Positions 45,875 through 54,176 of a stretch of DNA of 64,000 nt are shown one piece after another. The position numbers were made by a program, and so were the translations under genes. Location: positions 426,262-490,261 of the forward strand of contig JAUJOR010000002.1 in the NCBI GenBank assembly GCA_030447525.1, in the 5' to 3' direction. The notes beneath the pieces were generated by a model. That model was given only the letters and a program-made list of their open reading frames with translations. It was not told the origin of the DNA and searched no databases. This stretch comes from Chloroflexota bacterium. Lineage in GTDB: Bacteria; Chloroflexota; UBA11872; UBA12225. Positions within the stretch are counted from its first letter, which is position 1; every line of letters begins with the position of its first letter.

Positions 45875-46139
45875 CAGGCGCTTCCCTATCGGCGCCGTGT
45901 TCGAGAGAGACAATCCAGGTGCATAGCCAGGCCAGGGGCACCGTCAGCAGAGTCAGCAGGGCATGCTGCCTGAACGTCAGCCCGACATCCTGCCCGAAGA
46001 CTACCACCACCACGGCCATGCCTAGGGCCAGCCCGCCCCATGTTGTGACGAAGGGATGGCGCCCGTACCACCCGGCCAGGATGCCGAATATCGGCAGCCG
46101 GCGTGAGGCTCGGGGCATCCGCGGTACGCCCTTGTCCAT
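45861..46139 (-). CDS. Small two-TM membrane protein
   Basis: 92 aa. Basic start (RASRRLPIFGILAGWYGRHP), two TM helices (TTWGGLALGMAVVVVVFGQDVG and QHALLTLLTVPLAWLCTWIVSL), acidic tail. Unknown family. First gene of the polysaccharide transcript, overlapping the GT2 gene by 14 bp. It could be an accessory or assembly subunit, but that is context only. Confidence 0.6.
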   Translation of the reverse strand: MDKGVPRMPRASRRLPIFGILAGWYGRHPFVTTWGGLALGMAVVVVVFGQDVGLTFRQHALLTLLTVPLAWLCTWIVSLEHGADREAPDGAD

Positions 46140-46263
46140 GGGGAAAGATCAGTACGTCTGCGCTGCGAGGCGCACCGGCGCCCTCCGTAGAATCTCCACA
46201 GTACGCCATCGCCCGGACCCACCAGGCCCCCTCAAGAGCGTAAACGGCTCGCTCGGGGCGTGG

Positions 46264-46269
46264 TATACT
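46264..46269 (+). promoter_or_regulatory. -10 element (TATACT) of tRNA-Leu
   Basis: TATACT ends 11 bases before the mature tRNA-Leu 5' end. The -35 position holds only a weak match (TAAACG, 46241-46246). Confidence 0.45.
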
Positions 46270-46280
46270 CTCCGGGCATT

Positions 46281-46368
<88 letters not shown>

Positions 46369-46465
46369 CCCGAGGCAAGCGCCGCGTGCCGGGTTCTGGG
46401 GGCCAGGCGGGCCATCGGTATACCGGTGTTACGTCAAACGCTCAGGTCCCGGCACTTCCCGTCTT

Positions 46466-46538
46466 GGGCGGTTAGCTCAGCTGGCAGAGCACGGCGTTTA
46501 CACCGCCGGTGTCGGGGGTTCGAGCCCCTCACCGCCCA
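46466..46538 (+). tRNA. tRNA-Val (UAC)
   Basis: Acceptor GGGCGGT pairing with ACCGCCC, D loop AGCTGGCAGAGC, anticodon stem CGGCG/CGCCG with loop TTTACAC (anticodon TAC), T loop TTCGAGC. 73 nt; CCA not encoded. Confidence 0.95.
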
Positions 46539-46656
46539 CCGCTCCCATTCCGCGGCAGCCGCGCTGCCACCTGGAGCGGCCGCTGTTGAAAAGACCGTGG
46601 AGACCAGCGGGCTGGTCTCGCCGTCGCCATACGTTGTGGTAAAATCTTGGCGCCGC

Positions 46657-46729
46657 GCCGAGATAGCTCAGTTGGTAGAGCATACGACTGAAAATCGTAG
46701 TGTCGACAGTTCGATTCTGTCTCTCGGCA
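46657..46729 (+). tRNA. tRNA-Phe (GAA)
   Basis: Acceptor GCCGAGA/TCTCGGC, D loop AGTTGGTAGAGC, anticodon stem TACGA/TCGTA with loop CTGAAAA (anticodon GAA), T loop TTCGATT. 73 nt. TAAAAT at 46640-46645 may be its -10. Confidence 0.95.
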
Positions 46730-46811
46730 CCTCTCGTCTTGGGCACGGTGGGGCGCTCGCCCCGGCTAGTGGGTGGTGCCAGGGTTGCCGTATTGAGGCG
46801 ACCGGCGGGCG

Positions 46812-46840
46812 TTGCGCTTGCCGTCGGCGGGGGGTACAAT
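46812..46840 (+). promoter_or_regulatory. Promoter for tRNA-Gly
   Basis: TTGCGC (46812-46817), 17 bp, TACAAT (46835-46840): near-consensus sigma-A promoter 45 bp before the tRNA. The tRNAs in this cluster are each about 100 bp apart, so several may have their own promoters. Confidence 0.6.
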
Positions 46841-46885
46841 CGTCTGCGTGGCCGGCCTGGTGGGGCCGGTGGCAAGCGCAGCCGG

Positions 46886-46957
46886 GCGGAAGTGGCTCAG
46901 GGGTAGAGCATCTCCTTGCCAAGGAGAAGGTCGCGGGTTCGAATCCCGTCTTCCGCT
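46886..46957 (+). tRNA. tRNA-Gly (GCC)
   Basis: Acceptor GCGGAAG/CTTCCGC, D arm GCTCAGGGGTAGAGC, anticodon stem TCTCC/GGAGA with loop TTGCCAA (anticodon GCC), T loop TTCGAAT. 72 nt. Confidence 0.95.
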
Positions 46958-47044
46958 CCCATTTTGCTCTCCGCTTACGCCGTACTCTGGTGGCCGGCGA
47001 GGCGAAAGCCCGGCGAGGCAGGGTTAACGTCCTGCCCGTGGCTC

Positions 47045-47116
47045 GGCGACGTGGCCAAGTGGTTAAGGCGGAGCTCTGCAAAAGCTCTATCGCCGGTTCG
47101 ATTCCGGCCGTCGCCT
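47045..47116 (+). tRNA. tRNA-Cys (GCA)
   Basis: Acceptor GGCGACG with CGTCGCC, D arm GGCCAAGTGGTTAAGGC, anticodon stem GAGCT/AGCTC with loop CTGCAAA (anticodon GCA), T loop TTCGATT. 72 nt. Its synthetase gene is at 2554-4005. Confidence 0.95.
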
Positions 47117-47285
47117 CCCCTCTTCCAGATCGCCTCAGTCCCTGGTGCTTGGCGGATTGTGAGCCAAGGCAGCCGAGGGCCATCCAAGGGCTCAGGATCG
47201 ATCTTCTAGGCTCGTCTCTCGTCAAGGGCGATGGGCAGCGCACCGTACAGGGACGTCCACCCCGCTGAGAGCGCTTGATGGGGCG

Positions 47286-48194
47286 CTAGCGCTCTGGGGG
47301 TCTGAGGAATAGGCCATCTCCCGGCCCGCGGGGCACGATCACCTTGAGGGCCCGTACGGCGGCCTGAAAGGTCATCGGTGTCTGGCCGATGGTGTCTCCG
47401 TCTACCTGCACGGCCACGCGCGGTCGCGTCACCAGGGTCAACTGGCGCACGCGATAGTACTCCACCGTTCGATGCCGCGTGTGCCGGCGCGTGACGACGC
47501 GTAGGGCGTGAAACAGCTTTTCGGCCAGTCCCTGGCCACCGAATAGGCACACGTCCAGGAGACCATCGTCGGCGACGGCACGGTCGGTGATGTTCACCAC
47601 GCCACCGTAGAGGCGCGTGTTGCCTACGACGACAAACAACAGGCGCCGGCGCAGGGCCCGGCCGTCTAGATTGAGCCACATCCGCTGGCGGGGCCATCGA
47701 ACGGCCGTGACCACCCCCCGGCCGACGTAGGCCAGAGGGCCCCAGCGGCGCTTCTCGGGCCGGGTGACCTGCGCCGCTACGTCGGCGTCGAACCCCACTC
47801 CGGCCATCAGCAGAAAGTAGCGATCCCCGGCGCGCCCGAGGTCAATCCAGCGTCGGTCGCCGTCCCAGAGCAGAGCGGCCGCCCGGACCGGGTCGGTGGG
47901 GATGCCGACCTCCCGCGCCCAGACGTTCATCGTCCCGGCCGGAAAGGTGGCCAGCGCCGTCTCCGTGCCTGCCAGGCCGTTCACGGCCTCGTTCAGCGTC
48001 CCGTCCCCACCGCAAGCCAGCAGGACGTCCGCCCCGGCCAGGGCGGCCTGGCGGGCGATGGTCGTGCCGTCCCCGCGACGGGCGGTGACGGCCCTTTCCA
48101 GGCTGACGCCGCGGGCGCGCAGGTGCTCTTCCAGGGCGCCGATCGCTGCCGGGCGCATCCCGGCCTCCGGGTTCACCAGGAGCACGACACGCAT
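47286..48194 (-). CDS. YegS/DgkB-type lipid kinase
   Basis: 302 aa from ATG 48194. VVLLVNPEAGMRPAAIGALEEHLRARG and the catalytic CGGDGTLNEAVNGLAGTETALATFPAGTMNVWAREVG motif define the DAG kinase catalytic fold, followed by the beta-sandwich domain (YGGVVNITDRAVADDGLLDVCLF; VQVDGDTIG). Phosphorylates a lipid such as diacylglycerol, feeding phospholipid recycling. Soluble, peripheral membrane. Alone on the minus strand between tRNA genes. Confidence 0.88.
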   Translation of the reverse strand: MRVVLLVNPEAGMRPAAIGALEEHLRARGVSLERAVTARRGDGTTIARQAALAGADVLLACGGDGTLNEAVNGLAGTETALATFPAGTMNVWAREVGIPTDPVRAAALLWDGDRRWIDLGRAGDRYFLLMAGVGFDADVAAQVTRPEKRRWGPLAYVGRGVVTAVRWPRQRMWLNLDGRALRRRLLFVVVGNTRLYGGVVNITDRAVADDGLLDVCLFGGQGLAEKLFHALRVVTRRHTRHRTVEYYRVRQLTLVTRPRVAVQVDGDTIGQTPMTFQAAVRALKVIVPRGPGDGLFLRPPER

Positions 48195-48400
48195 GCCAGC
48201 CCGGTCCGGGGTCCTGGGCCTAGACCACTGAGCGGCCCCTCCCGCGCCTGGCGTCTGGCGGCCCTCAGGACCCACGGGACCTACGGATCCCTGCACGGAC
48301 GACTACACCTCTCAGGGTGCATCCTGCTCCGACCCGTGTCTGGCGATCTGTGCCGGGGTGAGGAACACTTGGGACCGGGAAATGAGCGCCGGGGCGGTGG

Positions 48401-48483
48401 TACCGGGAGCGGGACTCGAACCCGCAAGGCCCGAAGGCCGGCAGATTTTAAGTCTGCTGCGTTTGCCATTTCGCCATCCCGGC
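48401..48483 (-). tRNA. tRNA-Leu (UAA)
   Basis: Acceptor GCCGGGA/TCCCGGT (G-U at the first pair), anticodon stem GCAGA/TCTGC with loop CTTAAAA (anticodon TAA), variable arm GGCC-TTCG-GGCC type, T loop TTCGAGT. 83 nt; CCA not encoded. Confidence 0.93.
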
Positions 48484-48599
48484 GTCGGCAGTGACGTGGG
48501 GGCATTCTACCGTAGGTTGGCCGCCCTCGCTCGGAGAGCGGTCGTCGTCCCGCGGCCGGCCCCTCCCAGGGCAGCGCTCTCTATCTGAGCGCAACGTTT

Positions 48600-48605
48600 T
48601 ATAAT
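48600..48605 (+). promoter_or_regulatory. Consensus -10 TATAAT
   Basis: TATAAT lies 40 bp before the small gene at 48646 and just downstream of the divergent tRNA-Leu. The -35 region is weak (CTCTCT at 17 bp). It probably starts the plus-strand series running to ychF. Confidence 0.55.
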
Positions 48606-48645
48606 CCAGGGTCAAGGACTTGTCACGGCAGGGGAGGTGAGCGCC

Positions 48646-48798
48646 ATGCCCCAGGGTGCGCCCGCACGCAAAGAGAAGAAGAAGCCCAAGAAGGACGCCA
48701 CCGTCAAGGGCGTCCGTTCCACGCTGGGCGAGCAGGTGCCGGCCCCGGCGGTGGAGGTAGTGGGCAAGCGCCGCAAGACCCGAGAGGAGGACGCATAA
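48646..48798 (+). CDS. 50-aa basic lysine-rich protein
   Basis: A strong ribosome site (GGGGAGGTGA) five bases before the ATG and a -10 TATAAT at 48600 support this short gene. The product starts MPQGAPARKEKKKPKKDATV, continues VKGVRSTLGEQVPAPAVEVV, and ends in KRRKTREEDA. GC3 is very high through the frame. Very basic, no TM; could bind nucleic acid or be a ribosome-associated peptide. Unrecognised. The next gene begins at or just after its stop. Confidence 0.7.
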   Translation: MPQGAPARKEKKKPKKDATVKGVRSTLGEQVPAPAVEVVGKRRKTREEDA

Positions 48799-48845
48799 CG
48801 GCCCCGCGTCGACGTCACCCAGGCGCTGCGCCAGCGCGTGATGCG

Positions 48846-50153
48846 GTGGCCGGGGTTGTGGCTCACCTGGTCAACACCGACCCGCGGGGGAGGGTTGATG
48901 CCCTGCTCTCGTTCTCTCCAGAGCTGGTCCAAGGGGCCTTGAAGCAGTACGCCCGGCAGCAAGGTGAAACGGCCATCGATCTGCTGGAGGGGCTCCTGCG
49001 CCTCCCGGCCAGCGCCGGGCTGTGGGCGGCTGCCCTGGAGGCCCTGGCCGAGGTACAGACTCAGCGATCCGCCGATCTGGCCGCGCAGTGGGCAGGGGAC
49101 GAGGGAACGGAGGGGGTGGGGGCTACTGCCGGTGCCTCGAGGGCGGGGACAACCATAAGGGAGACGCGCCGGGCGGCGCGGCGCGCCCTGTGGCGTTTGA
49201 CCCAGGCCGGGATCCGGCCTCTTGCTGCTGCAGAGGCGAGACACGCCGCTGCACGCCGCGCGGCCGAACGGGTGCGCCGGGCCTTGATGAGCGCGTCCGA
49301 CTTCGAAGGGACGCGCCTCTTTTACCTCTTGATCCATCCGGCGCTCGGTAGTCCGCAGATGGCCCGGGTGATCGCTTCCGAAGGTCGTGGACTGCTTCGG
49401 TTCGACGCCCTAGATACCACCGGCCGGCGGTTCGAACGCTACGTCAGCCTGGAGCGGCCGGACAAGGACTTTGCCCTGGCGGAGGTCCCGGGGGAATACG
49501 CCCGCTGGCGCGTCGGCCAGGCGGCGGCGGCGTCACGTGACCTGGGGCGGCCCATCCCGCCGGACTTCCTCAGCTTTCGCGACGCGCTTGAGCCTCCGGA
49601 GGAGGAGCCAGACTCGCCCATCGAGGCGGAGCCCCTGGCCATGGAAGTGCGCTACCGACCTGAGCCGGCGGACGGGAGCCTCGAGCTGCTCGATCTGCCG
49701 GAGTTCGCCCTCTGGCTGCCCCAGGAAGAAGATCTCAGCCCCCTGGTCGAGGAGTGGCGTTCAGCGGTGCACGGCCCGCTGGCACTGCCGCCGGGCGTCC
49801 TGGCCCAGCGGCGCATCTCCATCCTCGACCGCGTCGCTGAGCGCATCCTGGGCCCGGGTGGCGCCGCCGGGGCGCGGCGGCGGTTGGCGGACAACGCCCT
49901 CCTCCTCCTGCGCCGCGGCGAGACCAGGGCGGCACGCCGGGCCCTGTCTGCGGCCGCTGCCCTCGATCCGGACGATCCCGTGGCGGCCCGTAACCACCCT
50001 CTGCTGCGGGCCCTGGCCGAGCGGGCCATCGCCGGATTCGCCCCGGCCGCGACGCCGGCGGCCGTTGCAGAAGTCGGGGACCCGCTGCGGCCGACCGCGG
50101 AGGAGGAGGCCGGCGGGCGCCGCCTCCCCTCCGGTTTGATCCTGCCGCGATAG
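48846..50153 (+). CDS. Unknown 435-aa protein with helical repeats
   Basis: From GTG 48846 the product runs VAGVVAHLVNTDPRGRVDALLSFSPELVQGALKQYARQQG, then Ala/Arg-rich helices, a beta-like centre (RLFYLLIHPALGSPQMARVIASEGRGLLRFDALDTTGRRFERYVSLERPDKDFAL) and a C-terminal TPR-like helix pair (LLLRRGETRAARRALSAAAALDPDDPVAARNHPLLRALAERA). No ribosome site precedes this GTG, whereas GAGGAGG precedes an in-frame ATA at 48795 that overlaps the stop of the small gene; the true start may lie there. Family not recognised. Confidence 0.65.
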   Translation: MAGVVAHLVNTDPRGRVDALLSFSPELVQGALKQYARQQGETAIDLLEGLLRLPASAGLWAAALEALAEVQTQRSADLAAQWAGDEGTEGVGATAGASRAGTTIRETRRAARRALWRLTQAGIRPLAAAEARHAAARRAAERVRRALMSASDFEGTRLFYLLIHPALGSPQMARVIASEGRGLLRFDALDTTGRRFERYVSLERPDKDFALAEVPGEYARWRVGQAAAASRDLGRPIPPDFLSFRDALEPPEEEPDSPIEAEPLAMEVRYRPEPADGSLELLDLPEFALWLPQEEDLSPLVEEWRSAVHGPLALPPGVLAQRRISILDRVAERILGPGGAAGARRRLADNALLLLRRGETRAARRALSAAAALDPDDPVAARNHPLLRALAERAIAGFAPAATPAAVAEVGDPLRPTAEEEAGGRRLPSGLILPR

Positions 50154-50203
50154 GTGACGGAGATGATCCGGTCACGACCCTACCCGCAGGCGGCGCCGGA
50201 GTC

Positions 50204-51484
50204 ATGAACGAGCAACCCGCGCCGGGGCCGCGAATCGCCGGTGGCACCGGGCCGGCCAGCGGGTACACCCCTCTCGTCCCATCGTTTAGTCCCTACACCA
50301 GCGAGGCCGGGGCTGCCGTTCGAGTCGCCTGGCGGGTGACCATCGGGGCCTTCGTTATCCTCACCGCCCTCCTTATTGGCGGTCCCCTGGCGCGACGCTG
50401 GTACGTGAACGCAGCCATCGAGCCACAAAGGGCGGTGATGACCCCCATCGACGGCGTCGTCTTTCTCCGCCGGCAGGGCGTCGGTGACTGGTTGGCCACC
50501 CGGCCGGATGAGAAGATCGTGCCCGGGGACGTCATCCGCACGGCGCCGAACGCTCGGGCGTTCGTCACCCTATTCGACCACAGCACGGTGCTGCTCTATC
50601 CCAGCTCCACGCTGCGGGTGCTACGCGCGGAGCAGGGGCGCTTTCGGCCCCACAAGCGCTCCGCCGTGCTGGAGCTTTCACAAGGCCGGGCGCGCATGGG
50701 AGTGGCCCCGGCCCCGGACCCATCCAGCGCCTTTTTCCAGCTCCGAACGCCCCAGGCAGAGGTGCATCTCGGAGAAGGGAGCTATTCGGCCGACGTCAGC
50801 ACGGAGGGTCTCCAGGTTAGCGCCCGCGTTGGTGAGGCCACCGCCCATACGCCACGGGGCAGCGTCCAGGCCAGGGCCGGTCAGCGCCTGGTGGTACCGG
50901 CTGAGGGGAGCCCCTTGGGCGCGCAACCCCTGCGCCGCGACCTGGTGACCAACGGTCTGTTCACGGAGCGCGCCGGCGGCCTGCCGACCGGCTGGCAGGC
51001 GCGGGTGTTCTCGGAGCAGACGCCGGAGGGCTTCGTCTCGTTGAATACCCGGCCAGGGGCGGTGACCTTCCGCCGGCAGGGCCTGGGCCACGCCGAAACG
51101 GCGATCTTTCAGCCCCTGGACGCCGATCTGTGGGACTTCGAGAAGGTAGTCATTACGGCGGAGATTCGCGTCCTCGAGCACAGCCTGTCCGGTGGGGGTT
51201 GGGAAGGCACCGAGTACCCGCTGATGCTCAGGGTGTACTACAAGGACAGCGCGGGGAGTCCTATTCCCTGGTACCGCGGCTACTACTTGCACAATCGCGA
51301 TGCCAACCCTGTGCGAGGCGGCGCTGGCTACGGTGAGCAGGTCCCGTCTACAGACTGGCAGCAGGTACAGATCGATCTGCTGGCCCAGGCGCCACGCCCC
51401 TGGCGCATCCAGCGCGTGGAGGTGGTTGCCCAGGGCTGGGACTATGAATCCGCCATCCGCGAGCTGCACATCTGGGCGGAATAG
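50204..51484 (+). CDS. FecR-like single-TM envelope protein with jelly-roll-like C-terminus
   Basis: 426 aa. Cytosolic 40 residues, TM helix VAWRVTIGAFVILTALLIGGPLA, then a FecR-type domain (GDVIRTAPNARAFVTLFDHSTVLLYPSSTLRVL; ELSQGRARMGVAP; FQLRTPQAEVHLGEGSYSADVSTEGLQVSARVGEATAHTP). The last 170 residues have carbohydrate-binding-like strands (FQPLDADLWDFEKVVITAEIRVLE; TDWQQVQIDLLAQAPRPWRIQRVEVVAQG). FecR proteins usually work with an ECF sigma factor; none is adjacent. Follows the unknown gene by 50 bp and precedes acpS by 11 bp. Confidence 0.72.
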   Translation: MNEQPAPGPRIAGGTGPASGYTPLVPSFSPYTSEAGAAVRVAWRVTIGAFVILTALLIGGPLARRWYVNAAIEPQRAVMTPIDGVVFLRRQGVGDWLATRPDEKIVPGDVIRTAPNARAFVTLFDHSTVLLYPSSTLRVLRAEQGRFRPHKRSAVLELSQGRARMGVAPAPDPSSAFFQLRTPQAEVHLGEGSYSADVSTEGLQVSARVGEATAHTPRGSVQARAGQRLVVPAEGSPLGAQPLRRDLVTNGLFTERAGGLPTGWQARVFSEQTPEGFVSLNTRPGAVTFRRQGLGHAETAIFQPLDADLWDFEKVVITAEIRVLEHSLSGGGWEGTEYPLMLRVYYKDSAGSPIPWYRGYYLHNRDANPVRGGAGYGEQVPSTDWQQVQIDLLAQAPRPWRIQRVEVVAQGWDYESAIRELHIWAE

Positions 51485-51495
51485 CCAGCCGTCAC

Positions 51496-51858
51496 ATGGC
51501 CACCAGCGTCGGCGTCGATATCATCGAGATCGAACGTGTGGCGGGGGTGATCGCCCGCCGCCGTGAGCGCTTCTTGCAGCGCGTCTACACGGCCGCCGAG
51601 CTGGCGTACTGCCGGGGGCGCATTCCAGAGCTTGCCGCCCGCTTCGCCGGCAAGGAAGCGATCACCAAGGCCCTGGGGACGGGGATCAGGGGACTGGCCT
51701 GGCGGGAGATGGAAATCCTGAGCGATCCCTTGGGCAAGCCGGTCGTGAGGCTCCACGGCCGGGCGCAGCAGCGGGCGGCGGCCATCGGCCTGGCGGACTT
51801 CGCCATCTCCCTTTCGCACTCCCGCGAGTTCGCCGTCGCCATGGTCGTGGCCACATGA
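51496..51858 (+). CDS. acpS: Holo-[acyl-carrier-protein] synthase
   Basis: 120 aa AcpS-type phosphopantetheinyl transferase. VGVDIIEIERVAGVI with the metal-binding Asp, FAGKEAITKALGTGIRGLAWREMEIL with the glutamate/lysine pair, and ISLSHSREFAVAMVVA complete the fold. Activates ACP for fatty-acid synthesis. Directly upstream of nnr, an arrangement seen in many bacteria. ATG at 51496; the spacing to the previous stop is 11 bp. Confidence 0.93.
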   Translation: MATSVGVDIIEIERVAGVIARRRERFLQRVYTAAELAYCRGRIPELAARFAGKEAITKALGTGIRGLAWREMEILSDPLGKPVVRLHGRAQQRAAAIGLADFAISLSHSREFAVAMVVAT

Positions 51859-51895
51859 CTCATGCACCTGTGGTGCAGCGCGCCGAGGAGTGGGG

Positions 51896-53473
51896 GTGAG
51901 ACTAGTCACCGCATCAGACATGCGTGCCCTGGAGCGGCACGCCTTCGACCGGGGCACCTCCCCGGCTAGCTTGATGGAGACGGCCGGCACGGGTGTGGCT
52001 CAGGTGGCCGCCGATTGGCTGGGGAAGGTGCAGGGACGGCGGCTCCTGACCCTCGCCGGGACAGGGGCCAACGGGGGGGATGCCATCATCGCCTCCCGTA
52101 TCCTGGCTACCGAGTACGGCGCCCGCCCGTGCTTGTTCCTCATCGCCGACCGCGGCGATGACCCCCTGCTGGAGTGGGCCGCAAAGGGGGCCGTCCCCCT
52201 GGTGACGTTAGATGCGCCCGGCGCGGCACAAGAGACCGTGCTGGACACCCTGAGGCGCTGGCTGGTGGAAGCCGACGTCGTCCTCGACGGCATCCTGGGC
52301 ATCGGCGGGCGCCTGCCACTGCAAGGGGACATTGCCAACGTCCTGCAAGTGTGCCGCGAGATCTCGCCCCCTGGGCAGCGCCGCGTCGCGGTAGATGTCC
52401 CCACCGGCGTGCAGGCGGACACCGGCCAGGTTGACGCTCGGGCCTTCCGGGCCCAGCTCACCATCGCCACCGGACCGGCAAAGCCGGGCCTGTTCATCCA
52501 CCCCGGGGCGGAGCACGCCGGTCGGGTCAAGTCGGTGGACATCGGCGTGCCGTTGGGGGATGATCCGGGGCCCTTGTGGCGCATGGAGGCTCCTGAGGTG
52601 GCCCGGGCTTTGCCGGCGCGTCCGGACAACTCCCATAAGGGGACCTACGGCAAGGTGCTGGTCGTGGCCGCGAGTGGCCGGTACGTCGGCGCCGCGTACC
52701 TCGCCGGAGCGGGGGCGGTGCGGGCCGGCGCCGGGTTGGTGACCCTGGCTCTACCGGGCGCGGCGCAAGGAGCGCTGGCCGGGCGCAGCGTGGAGACGAC
52801 ATATCTTCCCTTACCGGACGACCCGGCGGCCCCGGGGGCCTTGACCCCGGCACACGGTCACCTGATCCTGGAGGCCGCCGCCGGCTATGACGCCGTCGCA
52901 CTGGGGCCGGGGATGGGGGCGCACCCGGCCACCCACCGGCTCGTCCTCGACCTCTGCGCCGGCCTCGCCGGCGACGCCCCGTCACCGCCGGTGGTGATCG
53001 ACGCCGATGGGCTAAACGCCCTCGCCCACGGGGAGACCTGGCCGCGACCCGGCACGCCGAGATGGGTGTTGACACCCCATCCCGGGGAGATGAGCCGGTT
53101 GCGCCGGCGCTTGGCGCGGGAGGTGCAGGGTGACCGGCTGACCATGGCGCGGGAAAGCGCGCGGGAGTGGGGGCAGGTGGTGGTGCTCAAAGGCGCGCCC
53201 AGCATCATAGCGTCTCCCGACGGCCGGGCCTGCCTCAATGCCTTCGCCAACGCTGCCCTGGGCACGGCCGGCAGCGGTGACGTCCTCACCGGGACGATCG
53301 CCGGCCTGCTGGCCCAGGGAGTAGACCCGTTTGTCGCGGCCAGCGCCGGCTCCTACGTCCACGCCTTGGCGGCCGAGCTGTGGCGGGCGCGCCACGGTGC
53401 CGCCGGCCTGGCGGTGGCGCACCTGGTAGAGCTCTTGCCTGACGCCCAACGTCATCTCCGCGCCCTGGCCTGA
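51896..53473 (+). CDS. nnr: Bifunctional NAD(P)HX epimerase/dehydratase
   Basis: 525 aa from GTG 51896 behind GAGGAG (GTG 51890 also in frame). N-terminal epimerase (YjeF_N: RLVTASDMRALERHAFD, GTGANGGDAIIASRIL, GILGIGGRLPL) and C-terminal ADP-dependent dehydratase (KGTYGKVLVVAASGRYVGAAYLAGAGAVRAGAGLV, VIDADGLNAL, VVLKGAPSIIASPDGRACLNAFANAALGTAGSGDVLTGTIAGLLAQG). Repairs hydrated nicotinamide cofactors. Both halves intact. Confidence 0.94.
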   Translation: MRLVTASDMRALERHAFDRGTSPASLMETAGTGVAQVAADWLGKVQGRRLLTLAGTGANGGDAIIASRILATEYGARPCLFLIADRGDDPLLEWAAKGAVPLVTLDAPGAAQETVLDTLRRWLVEADVVLDGILGIGGRLPLQGDIANVLQVCREISPPGQRRVAVDVPTGVQADTGQVDARAFRAQLTIATGPAKPGLFIHPGAEHAGRVKSVDIGVPLGDDPGPLWRMEAPEVARALPARPDNSHKGTYGKVLVVAASGRYVGAAYLAGAGAVRAGAGLVTLALPGAAQGALAGRSVETTYLPLPDDPAAPGALTPAHGHLILEAAAGYDAVALGPGMGAHPATHRLVLDLCAGLAGDAPSPPVVIDADGLNALAHGETWPRPGTPRWVLTPHPGEMSRLRRRLAREVQGDRLTMARESAREWGQVVVLKGAPSIIASPDGRACLNAFANAALGTAGSGDVLTGTIAGLLAQGVDPFVAASAGSYVHALAAELWRARHGAAGLAVAHLVELLPDAQRHLRALA

Positions 53474-53569
53474 GGGAAAGTCACGGCTGGTGCTCGCCGG
53501 AGAGGCGGCTGCTGTATTGAAGCCGGTCGGCCTAGTCAAAGGCCAGGCCATCACTCGAACATGCGCAGG

Positions 53570-53575
53570 TATACT
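53570..53575 (+). promoter_or_regulatory. -10 element TATACT at the CBS-protein start
   Basis: TATACT ends five bases before GTG 53581. With a normal start distance the transcript would begin at the start codon itself. -35 is weak. No ribosome site is present. Confidence 0.45.
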
Positions 53576-53580
53576 TTAGT

Positions 53581-54144
53581 GTGACCATGGAGTCGATCGA
53601 TCCGGCCGCAGCGGAGGGACAGCCGGACCGAATGGCGCCCCGCACAGCGGCCGATCTGATGAACCCTCGACCACCGGTGGTGTTCCCGACGGCGCGCGTC
53701 GGCAACGTGGCCCGTCTGTTGCTCGATCTCCACCTCAGCGGCGTCCCGGTGGTGCGGGAGAGCGGGGAGGTCCTGGGCGTCGTAACGCAGGCTGATCTGG
53801 TGACACGTCACGCGCACGTCCACTTCCCCGTCTTCTTGAACATCCTCGGGGCGGCCATTCCCCTCAACCCGCTGGGAGGAGAGCAGCAGTTCGAGGAGGA
53901 CGTCCGCCGCGTCGTCGGGCGCACGGCCGCCGAGATCATGACCGACGACATCGATCATTTCGCCGTGCGCGAGGACACCCCACTGGATGACGTCGCCACG
54001 AAGATGGCGCGCGACGGGGTTGATCCGGTAGTCGTACTGCGAGGCGATCGCCTGGCCGGCGTGATCACCCGCGCCGACCTTGTGCGCCTGGTGATCGTGG
54101 AGGAGAGCCAGGCCACAGACGCCGCGGCCTCAAGGGAGCCGTAG
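53581..54144 (+). CDS. CBS-domain pair protein
   Basis: 187 aa. Two CBS motifs: DLMNPRPPVVFPTARVGNVARLLLDLHLSGVPVVRESGEVLGVVTQADLV and EIMTDDIDHFAVREDTPLDDVATKMARDGVDPVVVLRGDRLAGVITRADLVR, separated by about 40 residues carrying HFPVFLNILGAAIPLNPLGG, a loop seen in stand-alone adenylate-binding CBS pairs. Likely binds an adenosyl nucleotide and senses energy state; partner unknown. GTG start that looks leaderless. Confidence 0.88.
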   Translation: MTMESIDPAAAEGQPDRMAPRTAADLMNPRPPVVFPTARVGNVARLLLDLHLSGVPVVRESGEVLGVVTQADLVTRHAHVHFPVFLNILGAAIPLNPLGGEQQFEEDVRRVVGRTAAEIMTDDIDHFAVREDTPLDDVATKMARDGVDPVVVLRGDRLAGVITRADLVRLVIVEESQATDAAASREP

Positions 54145-54176
54145 CGCCGGCCGAGGGGCTGAGGCGCGATGGGGCG

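Noticed and set aside
48838..48940. Frameshifted pseudogene at the start of the 435-aa gene
   Set aside because: The alternative frame (VTQALRQRVMRW) is GC3-rich but short and stops soon; an alternative start explains the region without a frameshift.
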